Made by a program: the position numbers and the translations under genes
NCBI GenBank assembly: GCA_040752025.1
Contig: JBFMFR010000002.1
Coordinates: forward strand, 1 to 64,000
Direction: 5' to 3'
From: JBFMFR01 sp040752025
GTDB lineage: Bacteria > Chloroflexota > Anaerolineae > Anaerolineales > UBA4823
Length of the DNA: 64,000 bases
The notes under the pieces: generated by a model
What the model saw: the letters and a program-made list of their open reading frames with translations, nothing else
Told to the model about the DNA's origin: nothing
Database searches by the model: none
In this document: piece by piece, positions 1-8,670 of the stretch
Position numbering within the stretch: the stretch's first letter is position 1
Layout: each line of letters opens with the position of its first letter

Positions 1-96
1 CTGGCTGCTCTGCGCACTTTGTTGCTCAATGGCGGCTGGGATTTGTACTGGCATGATCATCAAGTGTTACCTTTAGCCATCCCGGTGAAAACATGA
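1..96 (+). CDS. Possible C-terminal fragment of an unidentified protein (partial at window edge)
   Basis: The frame starting at base 1 is open for 31 codons and then stops at a TGA. The peptide is rich in Leu and aromatic residues and has a Trp-His-Asp-His stretch near its middle. No family was recognised, and the fragment is too short to exclude a chance open frame. It would converge with the formate dehydrogenase gene. No terminal inverted repeat of an insertion sequence was seen next to it. Confidence 0.25.
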   Translation: MAALRTLLLNGGWDLYWHDHQVLPLAIPVKT

Positions 97-237
97 CTAT
101 CCCATCGGTTTGGCGCGCTAACAATTTATTTATGTGCAGAGTGGCGAAAACTTGCCGCTATACACTATCTACCAAACTGAGCAGCGAGCATCTCAATAAC
201 TCTGGTCAGGAGAGCATTGCCTGTGCATTTGCGAAAA

Positions 238-2415
238 TCAATACCTCCCTCGTGCCTTATACGTCTCCCCCTGTGTCAGCTCCTGCGGGCGCGCCGGGAC
301 AACCTGCACGGCGCAGGCCTTGTACTCGGGGATGCGCGCCTGCGGGTCGAGGGCCTCGATGGTCAGCAGGTTGGCGGCTGCCTCGGCGAAGTGGAAGGGG
401 ATGAAGACCACCCCGGCGCTGACCCGCTCCCCCACCGCCGCCCGCAGCACGACCGCGCCGCGCCGCGAGCTGAGGCGCACGGGGTCGCCGTCCCGGATGC
501 CCAGCATCTCGGCGTCCACTGTGCTGATCTGCGCCAGGGCCTGGGGATAGAGGGCGTCTAGCTGCGAGTGGCGCGTCAGCGTGCCGCCGTGCCAGTGCTC
601 CAGGACGCGCCCGGTGGTCAGGATGAAGGGATACTCGTCGTCGGGCTGCTCCACGATGGGGACGAAATCCAGGGGATGGAACCTGCCCCGCCCGCGCGGG
701 AAGCTCCCGGCGAACAGGTAAGGCGTGCCAGGGTGCTGCTCGTCCCAGACCGGCACCTGCAGGCCGCTCTGCTCCAGGCGGGCGTAGCTCACCCCGGCGT
801 ACTCGGGCACCACGCGGCCGACTTCCGCCAGGATTTCGCCAGGGTGGGCGTAGCGCCAACCCGCCGAGGCGGGCCGGCCCAGGCGCGCTTCGATGCGCTG
901 CGCCAGGTCGCAGACGATCTGCCAGTCGGGGCGCGCCTCCCCGCGCGGCGACAGGGCCTGGCGTACGCGCTGCACGCGCCGGTCGGTGTTGGTGAAAGTG
1001 CCGTCCTTCTCCGCCCAGGGGGTCGCCGGCAGGAAAACGTCGGCGAAGGCGCCTGTCTCGTTGATGAACAGGTCCTGCGCCACGATGAACTCGAGCTGCT
1101 GCATGTGCTGGCGGGTCAGGTTGAGGTTGGGCTCGCTCATCATGGGGTTCTCGCCCATGATGTACAGGGCGCGCACGCCGCCGGGATGGGCATTGGACAG
1201 GATTTCGGTGGTGGTCAGGCCCAGTTGGCGGTTCAGCCCGCCCGCCTCGACCTGCCAGGCCTGCTCCCAGCGGGCGGCGTTGGCGGGGTCATCGACGCGC
1301 ATGTAGCCGGGGTAATGGAAGGGCATGGCGCCCATGTCGGAAGCGCCCTGCACGTTGTTCTGGCCGCGCAGCGGGTTCAGGCCGGTTCCCTGGCGCCCGA
1401 TGTGCCCGGTGAGGAAGGCCAGGTGGATGAGGGACAGGGCGCTGGCGGTGCCGTGCGAAAGCTGCGAGATGCCCATACCCCAATAGATGGCAGCGCGCTG
1501 CGCCGTGGCGTACAGGCGCGCCGCCTGGCGGATCAGGTCAGCCGGCACCCCAGAGAGCGCCTCGGCGTACTCGGGAGTAAACTTCTCGATCGAGCGGGCA
1601 AATTCTTCGTAGCCCTCGGTGCGCTCGGCGACGAAGCGCTGGTTGACCAGCCCCTCCTGGATGATGACCTGGGCCATAGCGCTGAACACCGGCACGTTGG
1701 TGCCCGGCTTGAGCGGCAGCCACAGCACCGACTGGCTGCGCTCGGCGAAATCCACCAGCTCGATGCGGCGCGGGTCGACCACGATGATCTTGGCCCCGTG
1801 CTTTTCGATAGCAGCCTTCATCTGCAAGGCGATGATCGGGTGGTTCTCGGTCGTGTTCGAGCCGGTGACGATGAAAACGTCGTTGTCGATCACCTCGGCG
1901 GCGGTGTTGCTCATCGCCGAAGAGCCGATGGCCTGCTGCAGGGCCACCACCGAGCCGGCGTGGCACAGGCGCGTGCAGTGGTCGATGTGGTTAGTGCGGA
2001 ACAGGGCCCGGAACAGCTTCTGTAACAGGTAGTTGTCTTCGTTGGTGGCCTTGGCGCACAGGTAAGCCGCCAGGGCGTCCGATCCGTCGCGGCGGTAGAT
2101 TTCCACCAGGCGCCCGGCCACGGTCTCCAGGGCGTCCTCCCAGGAGACCGGGCGCCACTCGGCCAGGTCGAAGGCCTGGGTGCGGGCCCCGGCCTGCTGG
2201 GGCTGCCGGCGCACCAGCGGCGTGGTGACCCGCTTAGGGTGGTAGATGAAATCGTAGCCGAAGCGTCCCTTGACGCACAGGTTGCCGTGGTTGACCGGAC
2301 TGTCGAAAGGCGAGGTCACCTTGAAAATCGTGTCGCCCTTGAGGTGCAGCTCCAGCGTGCAGCCCACACCGCAGTACGGGCAGGTGGTCGAAACGATGCG
2401 CTCGGGGGTGATCAT
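238..2415 (-). CDS. fdhA: Formate dehydrogenase alpha (molybdopterin) subunit, cysteine type
   Basis: Catalytic subunit of a probable soluble NAD-linked formate dehydrogenase (formate to CO2). The 725-residue protein starts with the [4Fe-4S] ligands Cys12, Cys15, Cys19 and Cys47. It then has the bis-MGD molybdopterin oxidoreductase fold. Cys151-His152 in the motif TRLCHAG is the Mo/W ligand position that is selenocysteine in E. coli FdhF; the codon here is TGC. Arg350 in the motif NPLRGQNNVQGA matches the conserved active-site arginine. The ATG at 2415 was chosen over an upstream in-frame start because it overlaps the stop of the preceding Fe-S gene by 4 bases (ATGA) and puts the Cys cluster at the normal distance. 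It is the last gene of the run that carries the NuoEF-like and Fe-S subunits. The family match is strong; formate as substrate is inferred. Confidence 0.9.
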   Translation of the reverse strand: MITPERIVSTTCPYCGVGCTLELHLKGDTIFKVTSPFDSPVNHGNLCVKGRFGYDFIYHPKRVTTPLVRRQPQQAGARTQAFDLAEWRPVSWEDALETVAGRLVEIYRRDGSDALAAYLCAKATNEDNYLLQKLFRALFRTNHIDHCTRLCHAGSVVALQQAIGSSAMSNTAAEVIDNDVFIVTGSNTTENHPIIALQMKAAIEKHGAKIIVVDPRRIELVDFAERSQSVLWLPLKPGTNVPVFSAMAQVIIQEGLVNQRFVAERTEGYEEFARSIEKFTPEYAEALSGVPADLIRQAARLYATAQRAAIYWGMGISQLSHGTASALSLIHLAFLTGHIGRQGTGLNPLRGQNNVQGASDMGAMPFHYPGYMRVDDPANAARWEQAWQVEAGGLNRQLGLTTTEILSNAHPGGVRALYIMGENPMMSEPNLNLTRQHMQQLEFIVAQDLFINETGAFADVFLPATPWAEKDGTFTNTDRRVQRVRQALSPRGEARPDWQIVCDLAQRIEARLGRPASAGWRYAHPGEILAEVGRVVPEYAGVSYARLEQSGLQVPVWDEQHPGTPYLFAGSFPRGRGRFHPLDFVPIVEQPDDEYPFILTTGRVLEHWHGGTLTRHSQLDALYPQALAQISTVDAEMLGIRDGDPVRLSSRRGAVVLRAAVGERVSAGVVFIPFHFAEAAANLLTIEALDPQARIPEYKACAVQVVPARPQELTQGETYKARGRY

Positions 2416-3086
2416 CGGGCCTCCGTTTCCTCGGCATCGGGGGGGAGCCCTTGCTCCAGCAGCCATTCTCGCCGCGGCTTGAGCGCCCCGCTGGGGCACA
2501 CGCCCAGGCACTGCCCACAGAAGACGCAGGTGGTGGCGGGCAGGGGCTGGTCGTAGAATGTGCCGATGAGCGTCTCGAAGCCGCGCCCGGAGAAATTGAT
2601 GGCATAGGTGTACTGCGCATCGCTGGCGCAGACCTGCACGCAGCGCCAGCACAGCACGCACTTGGCGTAATCGCGCACATACATGGGGTTATCGTCCATC
2701 AGCGGCGGCTGGCGGCGCTCGGCCCCGGGGAAGCGCTGCGGGTCGGCGGCGTAATCGGCCAGCATGCGCTGCGCCTCGGGCGTCTCCGAGAGGTCCACCG
2801 CCGAGGCCAGCATTTCCAGGATGGTGCGGCGGCTGCGCTCGACGCGCGGCGAGCGGGTGTGCACCACCATGCCCGGGCTGGCCTGGGCCACGCAGGAGGC
2901 CACCAGCACGCGCCCCCCTTCGACTTCGACCACGCAGGTACGGCACAGGGCATTCGAGGTGGTGGCGCTGTGATAGCACAGCGTGGGAATGTGAATGCCG
3001 ATCTGGTTGGCGGCTTGCAGGAGGGTCGTCCCGGCGGGGACGGTGACGGTTTGACCGTCGATGGTCAGGGTGACATCCTCAGGCAT
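2412..3086 (-). CDS. Small Fe-S subunit of formate dehydrogenase (HoxU/NuoG N-terminus-like)
   Basis: Electron-transfer subunit between the NuoEF-like diaphorase and the molybdopterin subunit. The 224-residue protein has an N-terminal plant-type [2Fe-2S] ferredoxin domain with Cys37, Cys48, Cys51 and Cys65. The C-terminal half is a two-cluster ferredoxin with Cys142/145/148/152 and Cys186/189/192/196. The His/Cys3 [4Fe-4S] motif that sits between these in most NuoG, HoxU and HndD proteins is absent: residues 95-118 contain no cysteine. The start has a GAGGAG Shine-Dalgarno about 5 bases upstream. It overlaps the fdhA start by 4 bases, so the two are translationally coupled. A run of hairpin repeats separates it from the upstream nuoEF-like gene. 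Confidence 0.88.
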   Translation of the reverse strand: MPEDVTLTIDGQTVTVPAGTTLLQAANQIGIHIPTLCYHSATTSNALCRTCVVEVEGGRVLVASCVAQASPGMVVHTRSPRVERSRRTILEMLASAVDLSETPEAQRMLADYAADPQRFPGAERRQPPLMDDNPMYVRDYAKCVLCWRCVQVCASDAQYTYAINFSGRGFETLIGTFYDQPLPATTCVFCGQCLGVCPSGALKPRREWLLEQGLPPDAEETEAR

Positions 3087-3100
3087 AGGCAGCTCCTCAG

Positions 3101-3176
3101 GCGACCTCAGCCGGTCGCGGCGACCTCAGCCGGTCGCGGCGACCTCAGCCAGTCGCGGTGACCTCAGCCAGTCGCG
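3101..3176 (-). repeat. Four tandem 19-bp hairpin units between nuoEF-like and Fe-S genes
   Basis: Units lie at 3101-3119, 3120-3138, 3139-3157 and 3158-3176. The first two are identical; the third has one change and the fourth two. Each has self-complementary ends (GCGACC...GGTCGC in the first two, imperfect in the last two) around a TCAGCC loop, so each can fold as a small hairpin. The last unit includes the stop codon and last residues of the upstream gene. Confidence 0.9.
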
Positions 3177-4900
3177 GTGAATATCTCGGGCCACAGCTTC
3201 AGCGCGCTGAGCACAGCCGTGGCGGCGGTCTGGCCCAGGCCGCAGATGGAAGCGTCGCTCATCGTCCAGCCCACGTCCGCCAGGCGCCCGGCGTCCCCGG
3301 GCAAGGGTTCCCCGGCAGCCAGGCGCTGCAAGATCTCGTACTGGCGGCGGGCGCCCAACTGGCAGGGGTAGCACTTGCCGCACGATTCGTGGGCGAAAAA
3401 GCGCCCCAGGCCCAACAGCACCTGGCGCAAATCCCGGCTTTCGTCGATCGCCAGCACCACGCCCGAGCCCAGCGGCAGCCCGGCGGCGCGCAAATCTTCG
3501 AAGGACATGGCTACGTCGAGTTGGTCAGGGGTAGCGAAAGCCCCGGCCGCGCCGCCGAACAGCACGGCCTGCAAGTCTCGCCCAGAACGAACGCCGCCCG
3601 CCAGGTCTTCCAGCAGGCGCCGCAGGCTGGCGCCGAAGGGCACTTCGTACAGCCCGGGGCGAGCGACATCCCCGCTCAGGCAGAACAGCTTGCTGCCCGG
3701 GGATTTTTCGGTGCCCAGCTTGCGGTAGGCCGCCGCGCCGTGCTCCAATATGTAAGGCACGTTGCACAGCGTCTCGACGTTGTTGATCACGGTCGGCTGG
3801 CCGAACAGGCCGTAAGTGGTGGGGAAGGGCGGCTTCAGGCGCGGCAGGCCGCGCTTGCCCTCGATCGACTCGAACAGGGCCGTCTCCTCGCCGCAGATGT
3901 AAGCCCCCGCGCCCAGGCGCAGCTCGACATCGAAGGAAAACTGCGAGCCCAGCAGGTTGTCCCCCAGATAGCCCGCCTGGCGAGCCTGCTCCACAGCCTG
4001 GCTGAGCGCCTGGAAGGCCTGCGGATACTCGCCGCGCACGTAAATGTAGCCTTTAGCGGCCTGGATGGCGTAAGCCGTGATCGCCAGGCCTTCCAACAGG
4101 CGTTGAGGATCCTCCTCCATCAGGACACGGTCCTTGAACGTGCCGGGCTCGGACTCGTCGGCGTTGCCCACCACGAAACGCCTTTCGCCGCCGGCTTTGG
4201 CGGCCCCCTCCCATTTCAGGCCGGTGGGGAAGGCCGCCCCGCCGCGCCCCACCAGGCCGGAGGCCTGCACTTCGGCGATGACCGCGGCGGGGGCCATGCC
4301 CAGGGCCTGTTTCAGACCGGTGTAACCGCCCGAGGCCAGGTATTCGCTCAGGCTGGTCGGGCGGCCCTTGCCGCAGTTAGCGGTCAGCAGGCGCAGGTCG
4401 CCGTAAACTTTGCTGGCGAGCGGGCGGCCCTGCCCCTGACAAATGTGCACCGCCTGCTCCGGGCTGGCTTCGCCCAGGGCGATCTGGTTGGCCAGCAGCG
4501 CCGGGGCGTGCTCGCACAGTCCTAAACAGGGCGCACGCTCGAGAGTGAATTCCCCATCGGCGCGGGTCTCACCCGGCTCCAGGCCCAGGTGCTGGCCCAG
4601 GGCTTGCAATACCTGCTCCCCGCCTGCCAGGGCGCAGGCCGGGTCGGTGCACACGCGCAAGATCGTGCGCCCCACCGGCTGGGCATAGAACAGGCTGTAG
4701 AACTCGATCACCCCGTGCACCTCCGCCAGCGGGATGCGCAGGGCCTGGGCCACCTCTGCCGCCACAGCCTGCGGCAGGTAGCCATACACAGATTGCGCCA
4801 GGTGCAGGGCCGGCAGCAGGGCGCTGCGGCCTTGCGGGGCAAGCTCGAGCAGCTTGTGGCGCAGCGTGGCATTCAACGCAGCGGAGTCCTGGTCAGGCAT
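3164..4900 (-). CDS. NAD-linked diaphorase subunit, NuoE-NuoF fusion
   Basis: A 578-residue fusion of a NuoE-like thioredoxin-fold [2Fe-2S] domain (Cys84, Cys89, Cys125, Cys129) and a NuoF-like flavoprotein. The NuoF part has the FMN/NADH glycine-rich motif GRGGAAFPTGLKW at 218-230 and a C-terminal [4Fe-4S] site at Cys507, Cys510, Cys513 and Cys553. Fusions of this kind occur in soluble NAD-dependent formate dehydrogenases and bidirectional hydrogenases. Here the next two genes supply the ferredoxin-like and molybdopterin subunits, so NAD+-dependent formate oxidation (or the reverse) is the likely job. No membrane segments are present, so the complex should be cytoplasmic. The gene starts 10 bases after the tsaD stop, and a GGAGG-type ribosome site lies just upstream. 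Confidence 0.92.
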   Translation of the reverse strand: MPDQDSAALNATLRHKLLELAPQGRSALLPALHLAQSVYGYLPQAVAAEVAQALRIPLAEVHGVIEFYSLFYAQPVGRTILRVCTDPACALAGGEQVLQALGQHLGLEPGETRADGEFTLERAPCLGLCEHAPALLANQIALGEASPEQAVHICQGQGRPLASKVYGDLRLLTANCGKGRPTSLSEYLASGGYTGLKQALGMAPAAVIAEVQASGLVGRGGAAFPTGLKWEGAAKAGGERRFVVGNADESEPGTFKDRVLMEEDPQRLLEGLAITAYAIQAAKGYIYVRGEYPQAFQALSQAVEQARQAGYLGDNLLGSQFSFDVELRLGAGAYICGEETALFESIEGKRGLPRLKPPFPTTYGLFGQPTVINNVETLCNVPYILEHGAAAYRKLGTEKSPGSKLFCLSGDVARPGLYEVPFGASLRRLLEDLAGGVRSGRDLQAVLFGGAAGAFATPDQLDVAMSFEDLRAAGLPLGSGVVLAIDESRDLRQVLLGLGRFFAHESCGKCYPCQLGARRQYEILQRLAAGEPLPGDAGRLADVGWTMSDASICGLGQTAATAVLSALKLWPEIFTATG

Positions 4901-4910
4901 CGCCCTCCTT

Positions 4911-6002
4911 TCAGGGTATTTTGGTCTCGGTCAGCGGCCAGTTGGGCAGCACATCCATGTCGAAGGCATCCCGCTGGCCGAACACGAAGCGGTAATAGCC
5001 CGCGGCCGCCACCATGGCGGCGTTATCGGTGCACAGGGCGATGGGCGGGATGTGCACCGGCACCTCCGCCTGGGCGTGCATGGCGGCGCGCAGCGCCCGG
5101 TTGGCAGACACGCCCCCGGCCACCAGGATCTCGGCTGCGTTGAACTCCTGAGCCGCCTGCATGGTTTTACCCACCAGCACGTCCACCACCGCCGCCTGGA
5201 AGCTGGCCGCCAGGTCTTCGACCGGCAATGGGCTGCCCAACTCTTGCAGGTGGCGCACCTGGCGCAGCACGGCAGTCTTCAGCCCGCTGAACGAGAAGTT
5301 CCAGGCGCCCTCCAGCCAGGCGCGCGGGAAGGAGAAGGCGCGCGGGTCGCCGCCGTCGGCAGCCTTCTGGATGGCTGGCCCGCCGGGATAGCTCAGGCCG
5401 ATCAGGCGCGCCACCTTGTCGAAGGCCTCCCCGGCGGCGTCATCCAGGGTGGCGCCCAGGCGGCGGTAACGCAAATGGTCTTCCATCAACACCAATTCAG
5501 TATGCCCGCCCGAGACGATCAGCGTCATCAGGGGGAAATGCGGAGCCGGCGGCAGTTCCAGCGGAGCGCTGCGCACCGCCTCGGATGCGCCGTTGGGCGT
5601 CGGCGGCCAGTTCAGCCAGGCGGAGTAAATGTGCGCCTCCAGGTGGTTGACGCCCACCAGCGGCAGGCCGCTGCCCAGCGCCAGGCCCTTGGCGGTGTTC
5701 ATGCCTACCACCAGCGAGCCGGGCAGCCCCGGGCCGCGCGTCACGGCGATGGCGTCCACGTCCGCCAGGCCCAGGTGGGCCTGCTGCAGCGCGCTCTCGA
5801 CGATCGGGTAGATCGTGCGGATGTGCTGGCGCGAGGCCACTTCGGGGAAGACGCCGCCAAACTGGGCGTGTAGATCGACCTGCGAAGCCACCGTGCTCGA
5901 GAGCACGATGCGCCCGTTCTCGATCAGCGCCGCGGCTGTCTCGTCGCAAGAAGTTTCGACGCCCAGGATGCGGGCATCGGGGAGAGAGTCGAATTCAGTC
6001 AT
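4911..6002 (-). CDS. tsaD: tRNA N6-threonylcarbamoyladenosine synthase TsaD
   Basis: Transfers the threonylcarbamoyl group to A37 of ANN-decoding tRNAs together with TsaB and TsaE, which are not in this window. The 363-residue length and the ASKHA-fold motifs fit the family. The N-terminal GVETSCDET loop is followed by the metal-binding HLEAH motif with His120 and His124, and a GGVSANRALR stretch lies near the C-terminus. It sits inside the minus-strand run between an M24 peptidase (25-base gap) and the nuoEF-like gene (10-base gap), so it is probably co-transcribed with both. This link of a housekeeping tRNA gene to formate dehydrogenase is positional only. Identification is very secure. Confidence 0.95.
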   Translation of the reverse strand: MTEFDSLPDARILGVETSCDETAAALIENGRIVLSSTVASQVDLHAQFGGVFPEVASRQHIRTIYPIVESALQQAHLGLADVDAIAVTRGPGLPGSLVVGMNTAKGLALGSGLPLVGVNHLEAHIYSAWLNWPPTPNGASEAVRSAPLELPPAPHFPLMTLIVSGGHTELVLMEDHLRYRRLGATLDDAAGEAFDKVARLIGLSYPGGPAIQKAADGGDPRAFSFPRAWLEGAWNFSFSGLKTAVLRQVRHLQELGSPLPVEDLAASFQAAVVDVLVGKTMQAAQEFNAAEILVAGGVSANRALRAAMHAQAEVPVHIPPIALCTDNAAMVAAAGYYRFVFGQRDAFDMDVLPNWPLTETKIP

Positions 6003-6027
6003 GATCTGTTCACCATACGATAAGTTT

Positions 6028-7272
6028 TCATTTCAGCGGCAAGACCAGGTCCATCGGGTAAGGGGCCAGCGTTTCCGGGCGGCCGTCCGGGCGCATCCAC
6101 AGGGTGTCTTCCAGGCGCACGCCCATGCCGCGCTCCGGATAGTATAACCCCGGTTCGACGGTCACCACCACGTTGGCGTCCAGGCGCTCGTTCTCGTCCG
6201 AAGTCAGGCGGAAGAAGGGACGCTCGTGCAGGTACAGCCCGACGCCGTGCCCCAGGCTGTGCACGTAACCTTGCAGCGTGTGCGGCGTTTCCTGCACCGT
6301 GGCGTGGCCGCGCTGCTGGAACAGCTCGCAGGCGCGTTGCTGGTAGTGCTTACAAGGCGCACCCAGGCGCAGCTCGCCGAGCAGTTGCTCGTAGACGGTG
6401 CGCACGTCCTGGTACAGCGCCAGGGTCTCGTCAGTGGCGTAGCCCAGGCACCAGGTGCGGGTCATGTCGTAAAAATAGCCGCCGCCCGCTTCACAGGGGA
6501 AGATGTCGAAGACGATGGTCTGTCCCAGGCGCAGCAGGTCCTGCGGGTCGCCCGTGCTGTGCGGCACGCCTGCCTCGCGGCCGATAGAAAAGATCGTATC
6601 CTCCGGGTTGTCAGCGCCGCGCTCCGCCAGCCACAGGTTGATGCAGCGCTTGACCTCCCCGATGGTCAACGGTTCGCCGTCCGGCCGCACCAACACCTGC
6701 TCCTGGCCGCGCCGTGCGACCTTGTGAGAGGTGAGGAAATCCGCCGTCTGGGCCACCACAGCCGTGGTGACCTGCCCCAGGCGGCGGATGCGCTCGATCT
6801 CTTCGAGATCTTTGGTCTGCATTGCTGCCAGCAGCAGGGTATCGCCCAGCTCACCCACCAGGGTCAGCCCGGGCAGCTCCTTTTGCAGGCCCGCAAACAC
6901 CGCCAGGGCCTGCCCGGCGTCCAGCAAACCGTACAAAGCCACCCGCCCCTCGCTCACGCCCGCCGCCTCGAATATTAGCCGGGTGCGCAGGACGATGGCT
7001 TGCAGCAGGTCGCCGCCGGAGCGGGCCAGAAGTTCCTCGATCGGGTGTTCCTCCAGGTCACGGGTTTGCAGTCCGGTCTTGGCGGCCTCGCCGCGCTCCA
7101 TGCTGCGATGGAAGAGCAGCGGCGCCTGGCCGCGCTTCTTGATCAGGAGGGCATCGGTGAAGAAGGCCCCGCCAGCCAGGTAGTGCATCGCCGGGTTATG
7201 CCGGCCCGGGCCGGCCACCACCAGGGCCTCCAGTTGGCGGGCTTGCATGAGCGCATCAAGGTCCGATTTCAC
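6028..7272 (-). CDS. M24 family metallopeptidase (Xaa-Pro aminopeptidase/dipeptidase-like)
   Basis: Predicted cytoplasmic dinuclear-metal peptidase that would release N-terminal residues next to proline. The 414-residue protein has an N-terminal creatinase-like domain and a C-terminal pita-bread domain. All five metal ligands of the M24 family can be placed: Asp256, Asp269, His342, Glu373 and Glu388. The start is a GTG with a GGAG ribosome site 9 bases upstream. It lies 38 bases downstream of selA and 25 bases upstream of tsaD on the same strand. Family assignment is secure; the exact substrate (dipeptide or longer peptide) cannot be told from sequence. Confidence 0.88.
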   Translation of the reverse strand: MKSDLDALMQARQLEALVVAGPGRHNPAMHYLAGGAFFTDALLIKKRGQAPLLFHRSMERGEAAKTGLQTRDLEEHPIEELLARSGGDLLQAIVLRTRLIFEAAGVSEGRVALYGLLDAGQALAVFAGLQKELPGLTLVGELGDTLLLAAMQTKDLEEIERIRRLGQVTTAVVAQTADFLTSHKVARRGQEQVLVRPDGEPLTIGEVKRCINLWLAERGADNPEDTIFSIGREAGVPHSTGDPQDLLRLGQTIVFDIFPCEAGGGYFYDMTRTWCLGYATDETLALYQDVRTVYEQLLGELRLGAPCKHYQQRACELFQQRGHATVQETPHTLQGYVHSLGHGVGLYLHERPFFRLTSDENERLDANVVVTVEPGLYYPERGMGVRLEDTLWMRPDGRPETLAPYPMDLVLPLK

Positions 7273-7310
7273 AAATCACGACTCCGGTGGGCCGTCAGGT
7301 GCGGCCCCAA

Positions 7311-8669
7311 TCAAGATTGAGCCAGGCCGGCGCGCAGCGCCGCCAGCAGGTCCACCTCTTGCTCAGCCAGCACGGTGCGCGGGTCGAACACCAGGCGGTC
7401 GTCTTGCAAACGGGCGATCACAGGCGGGCGCGCCTGGCGCAGGCGCTCCAGGAAGCGGTTGGGGTTCTTGACATCCAGGGCAAGCAGGAAGGTGGGCTGC
7501 GTTTCGCCCGGCAGGCTGCCTCCGCCGATAGTCGACTCGCCGGGGATCACCTGGCCCTGGCCCAGGGTCTGCGCCCAGGCTCGGGCGCGCCTCTCGATTT
7601 CAGCGGGCGCGGCCGCCAGCATGCGCCAGACTGGAACCTGGCGTTCGGCCTCGTCTTTCAGGTAATGCAACAGAGTGGCAGACAGGGCCGCCAGGCACAA
7701 TTTGTCGGCGCGGATGGCGCGCGCCAGGGGGTGCTTCTTCAAGCGCGCCACCAGGTCGCCGCGCCCGATGATGATCCCGGCTTGCGGCCCGCCGAGCAAT
7801 TTATCGCCCGAAAAACACACCAGGTCGGCGCCGGCGGCGAGCGACTCCTGCACCATGGGCTCGTGCCCCAGGCCGTAGCGTGCAGTATCGAGCAAAGAGC
7901 CCGAACCCAGGTCGTCGACTACCGGCAGGCCGGCCCGCTTTGCCAGGTCGGCGATCTCGGCCAGGGATGGCTCGCTGGTAAAACCCACAATGCGAAAATT
8001 GGAGCGGTGGGCGCGCAGGAAAAGCGCCGGTTTCTCCAGCAAGGCCGCTTCGTAATCGGCCAGGTGCACGCGGTTGGTCGTGCCCACTTCCACCAGGCGC
8101 GCCCCCGACTGCTTCATCACGTCCGGCACGCGGAAACCGCCGCCGATCTCGACCAGTTGCGAGCGGGCAATCACCACCGCCCGGCGGCGAGCCAGGGCGG
8201 TCAGCACCAGCAAGACGGCCGCGGCGTTGTTGTTCACCACCAGGGCCGCCTGGGCCCCGGTGATGCGCTGCAGCAGGGCCTCGGCGTGCACCAGGCGCGA
8301 GCCGCGCCGGCCCCGTTCGAGATCATACTCCAGGTTGGAGTACCCCAGGGCCACTTCCTGGGTGGCTTGCAGGGCCGCCCGGCTGAGCGGGGAGCGCCCC
8401 AGGTTGGTGTGCAGCACCACCCCGGTGGCGTTGATCACCGGTAACAAAGTGGCAGCGGTCTGCGACTGTAACCGGCTGTGGGTCTCGTCCAGGATGGCCT
8501 CCTGCCCGGGGACAGGCGCTGCCTGGCCGGCATAACTGGAGCGGATGCCCTCGAGCGTTTCCCGCAAAGCGCCCACCACCAGCGGGCGGCCGTATTCGTT
8601 GATCCAGGCCTGTACCAGGCTGGTTTGCAGCAGTTGGTCAACGGAAGGCAAATCGCGTAAGCCGCTCAT
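7311..8669 (-). CDS. selA: L-seryl-tRNA(Sec) selenium transferase SelA
   Basis: PLP enzyme that converts seryl-tRNA(Sec) to selenocysteinyl-tRNA(Sec) using selenophosphate. The 452-residue length is typical. The protein shows the N-terminal PSVDQLL segment, the NATGVVLHTNLGRSPLS core motif and the PLP lysine Lys290 in FSGDKLLGGPQAG. Its presence implies that the organism makes selenoproteins, but selB, selC and selD are not in this window. The formate dehydrogenase at the end of the same gene run uses Cys, so the client must be elsewhere. The start lies one base after the stop of the upstream membrane protein, which argues for co-transcription. Confidence 0.95.
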   Translation of the reverse strand: MSGLRDLPSVDQLLQTSLVQAWINEYGRPLVVGALRETLEGIRSSYAGQAAPVPGQEAILDETHSRLQSQTAATLLPVINATGVVLHTNLGRSPLSRAALQATQEVALGYSNLEYDLERGRRGSRLVHAEALLQRITGAQAALVVNNNAAAVLLVLTALARRRAVVIARSQLVEIGGGFRVPDVMKQSGARLVEVGTTNRVHLADYEAALLEKPALFLRAHRSNFRIVGFTSEPSLAEIADLAKRAGLPVVDDLGSGSLLDTARYGLGHEPMVQESLAAGADLVCFSGDKLLGGPQAGIIIGRGDLVARLKKHPLARAIRADKLCLAALSATLLHYLKDEAERQVPVWRMLAAAPAEIERRARAWAQTLGQGQVIPGESTIGGGSLPGETQPTFLLALDVKNPNRFLERLRQARPPVIARLQDDRLVFDPRTVLAEQEVDLLAALRAGLAQS

Positions 8670-8670
8670 C

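Noticed and set aside
1970..1975. In-frame TGA selenocysteine codon in formate dehydrogenase
   Set aside because: The codon at the active site reads TGC on the minus strand, so it is an ordinary cysteine.
568..2025. Long plus-strand open frame opposite formate dehydrogenase
   Set aside because: It is a shadow of the high-GC fdhA codons; the protein has no family features and no ribosome site.
3101..3176. CRISPR-like array
   Set aside because: The units are directly adjacent with no unique spacers and no cas genes are present.
3158..4525. Plus-strand open frame of 455 codons opposite the nuoEF-like gene
   Set aside because: Composition follows the opposite strand's third positions, while the minus-strand frame has all cofactor motifs.
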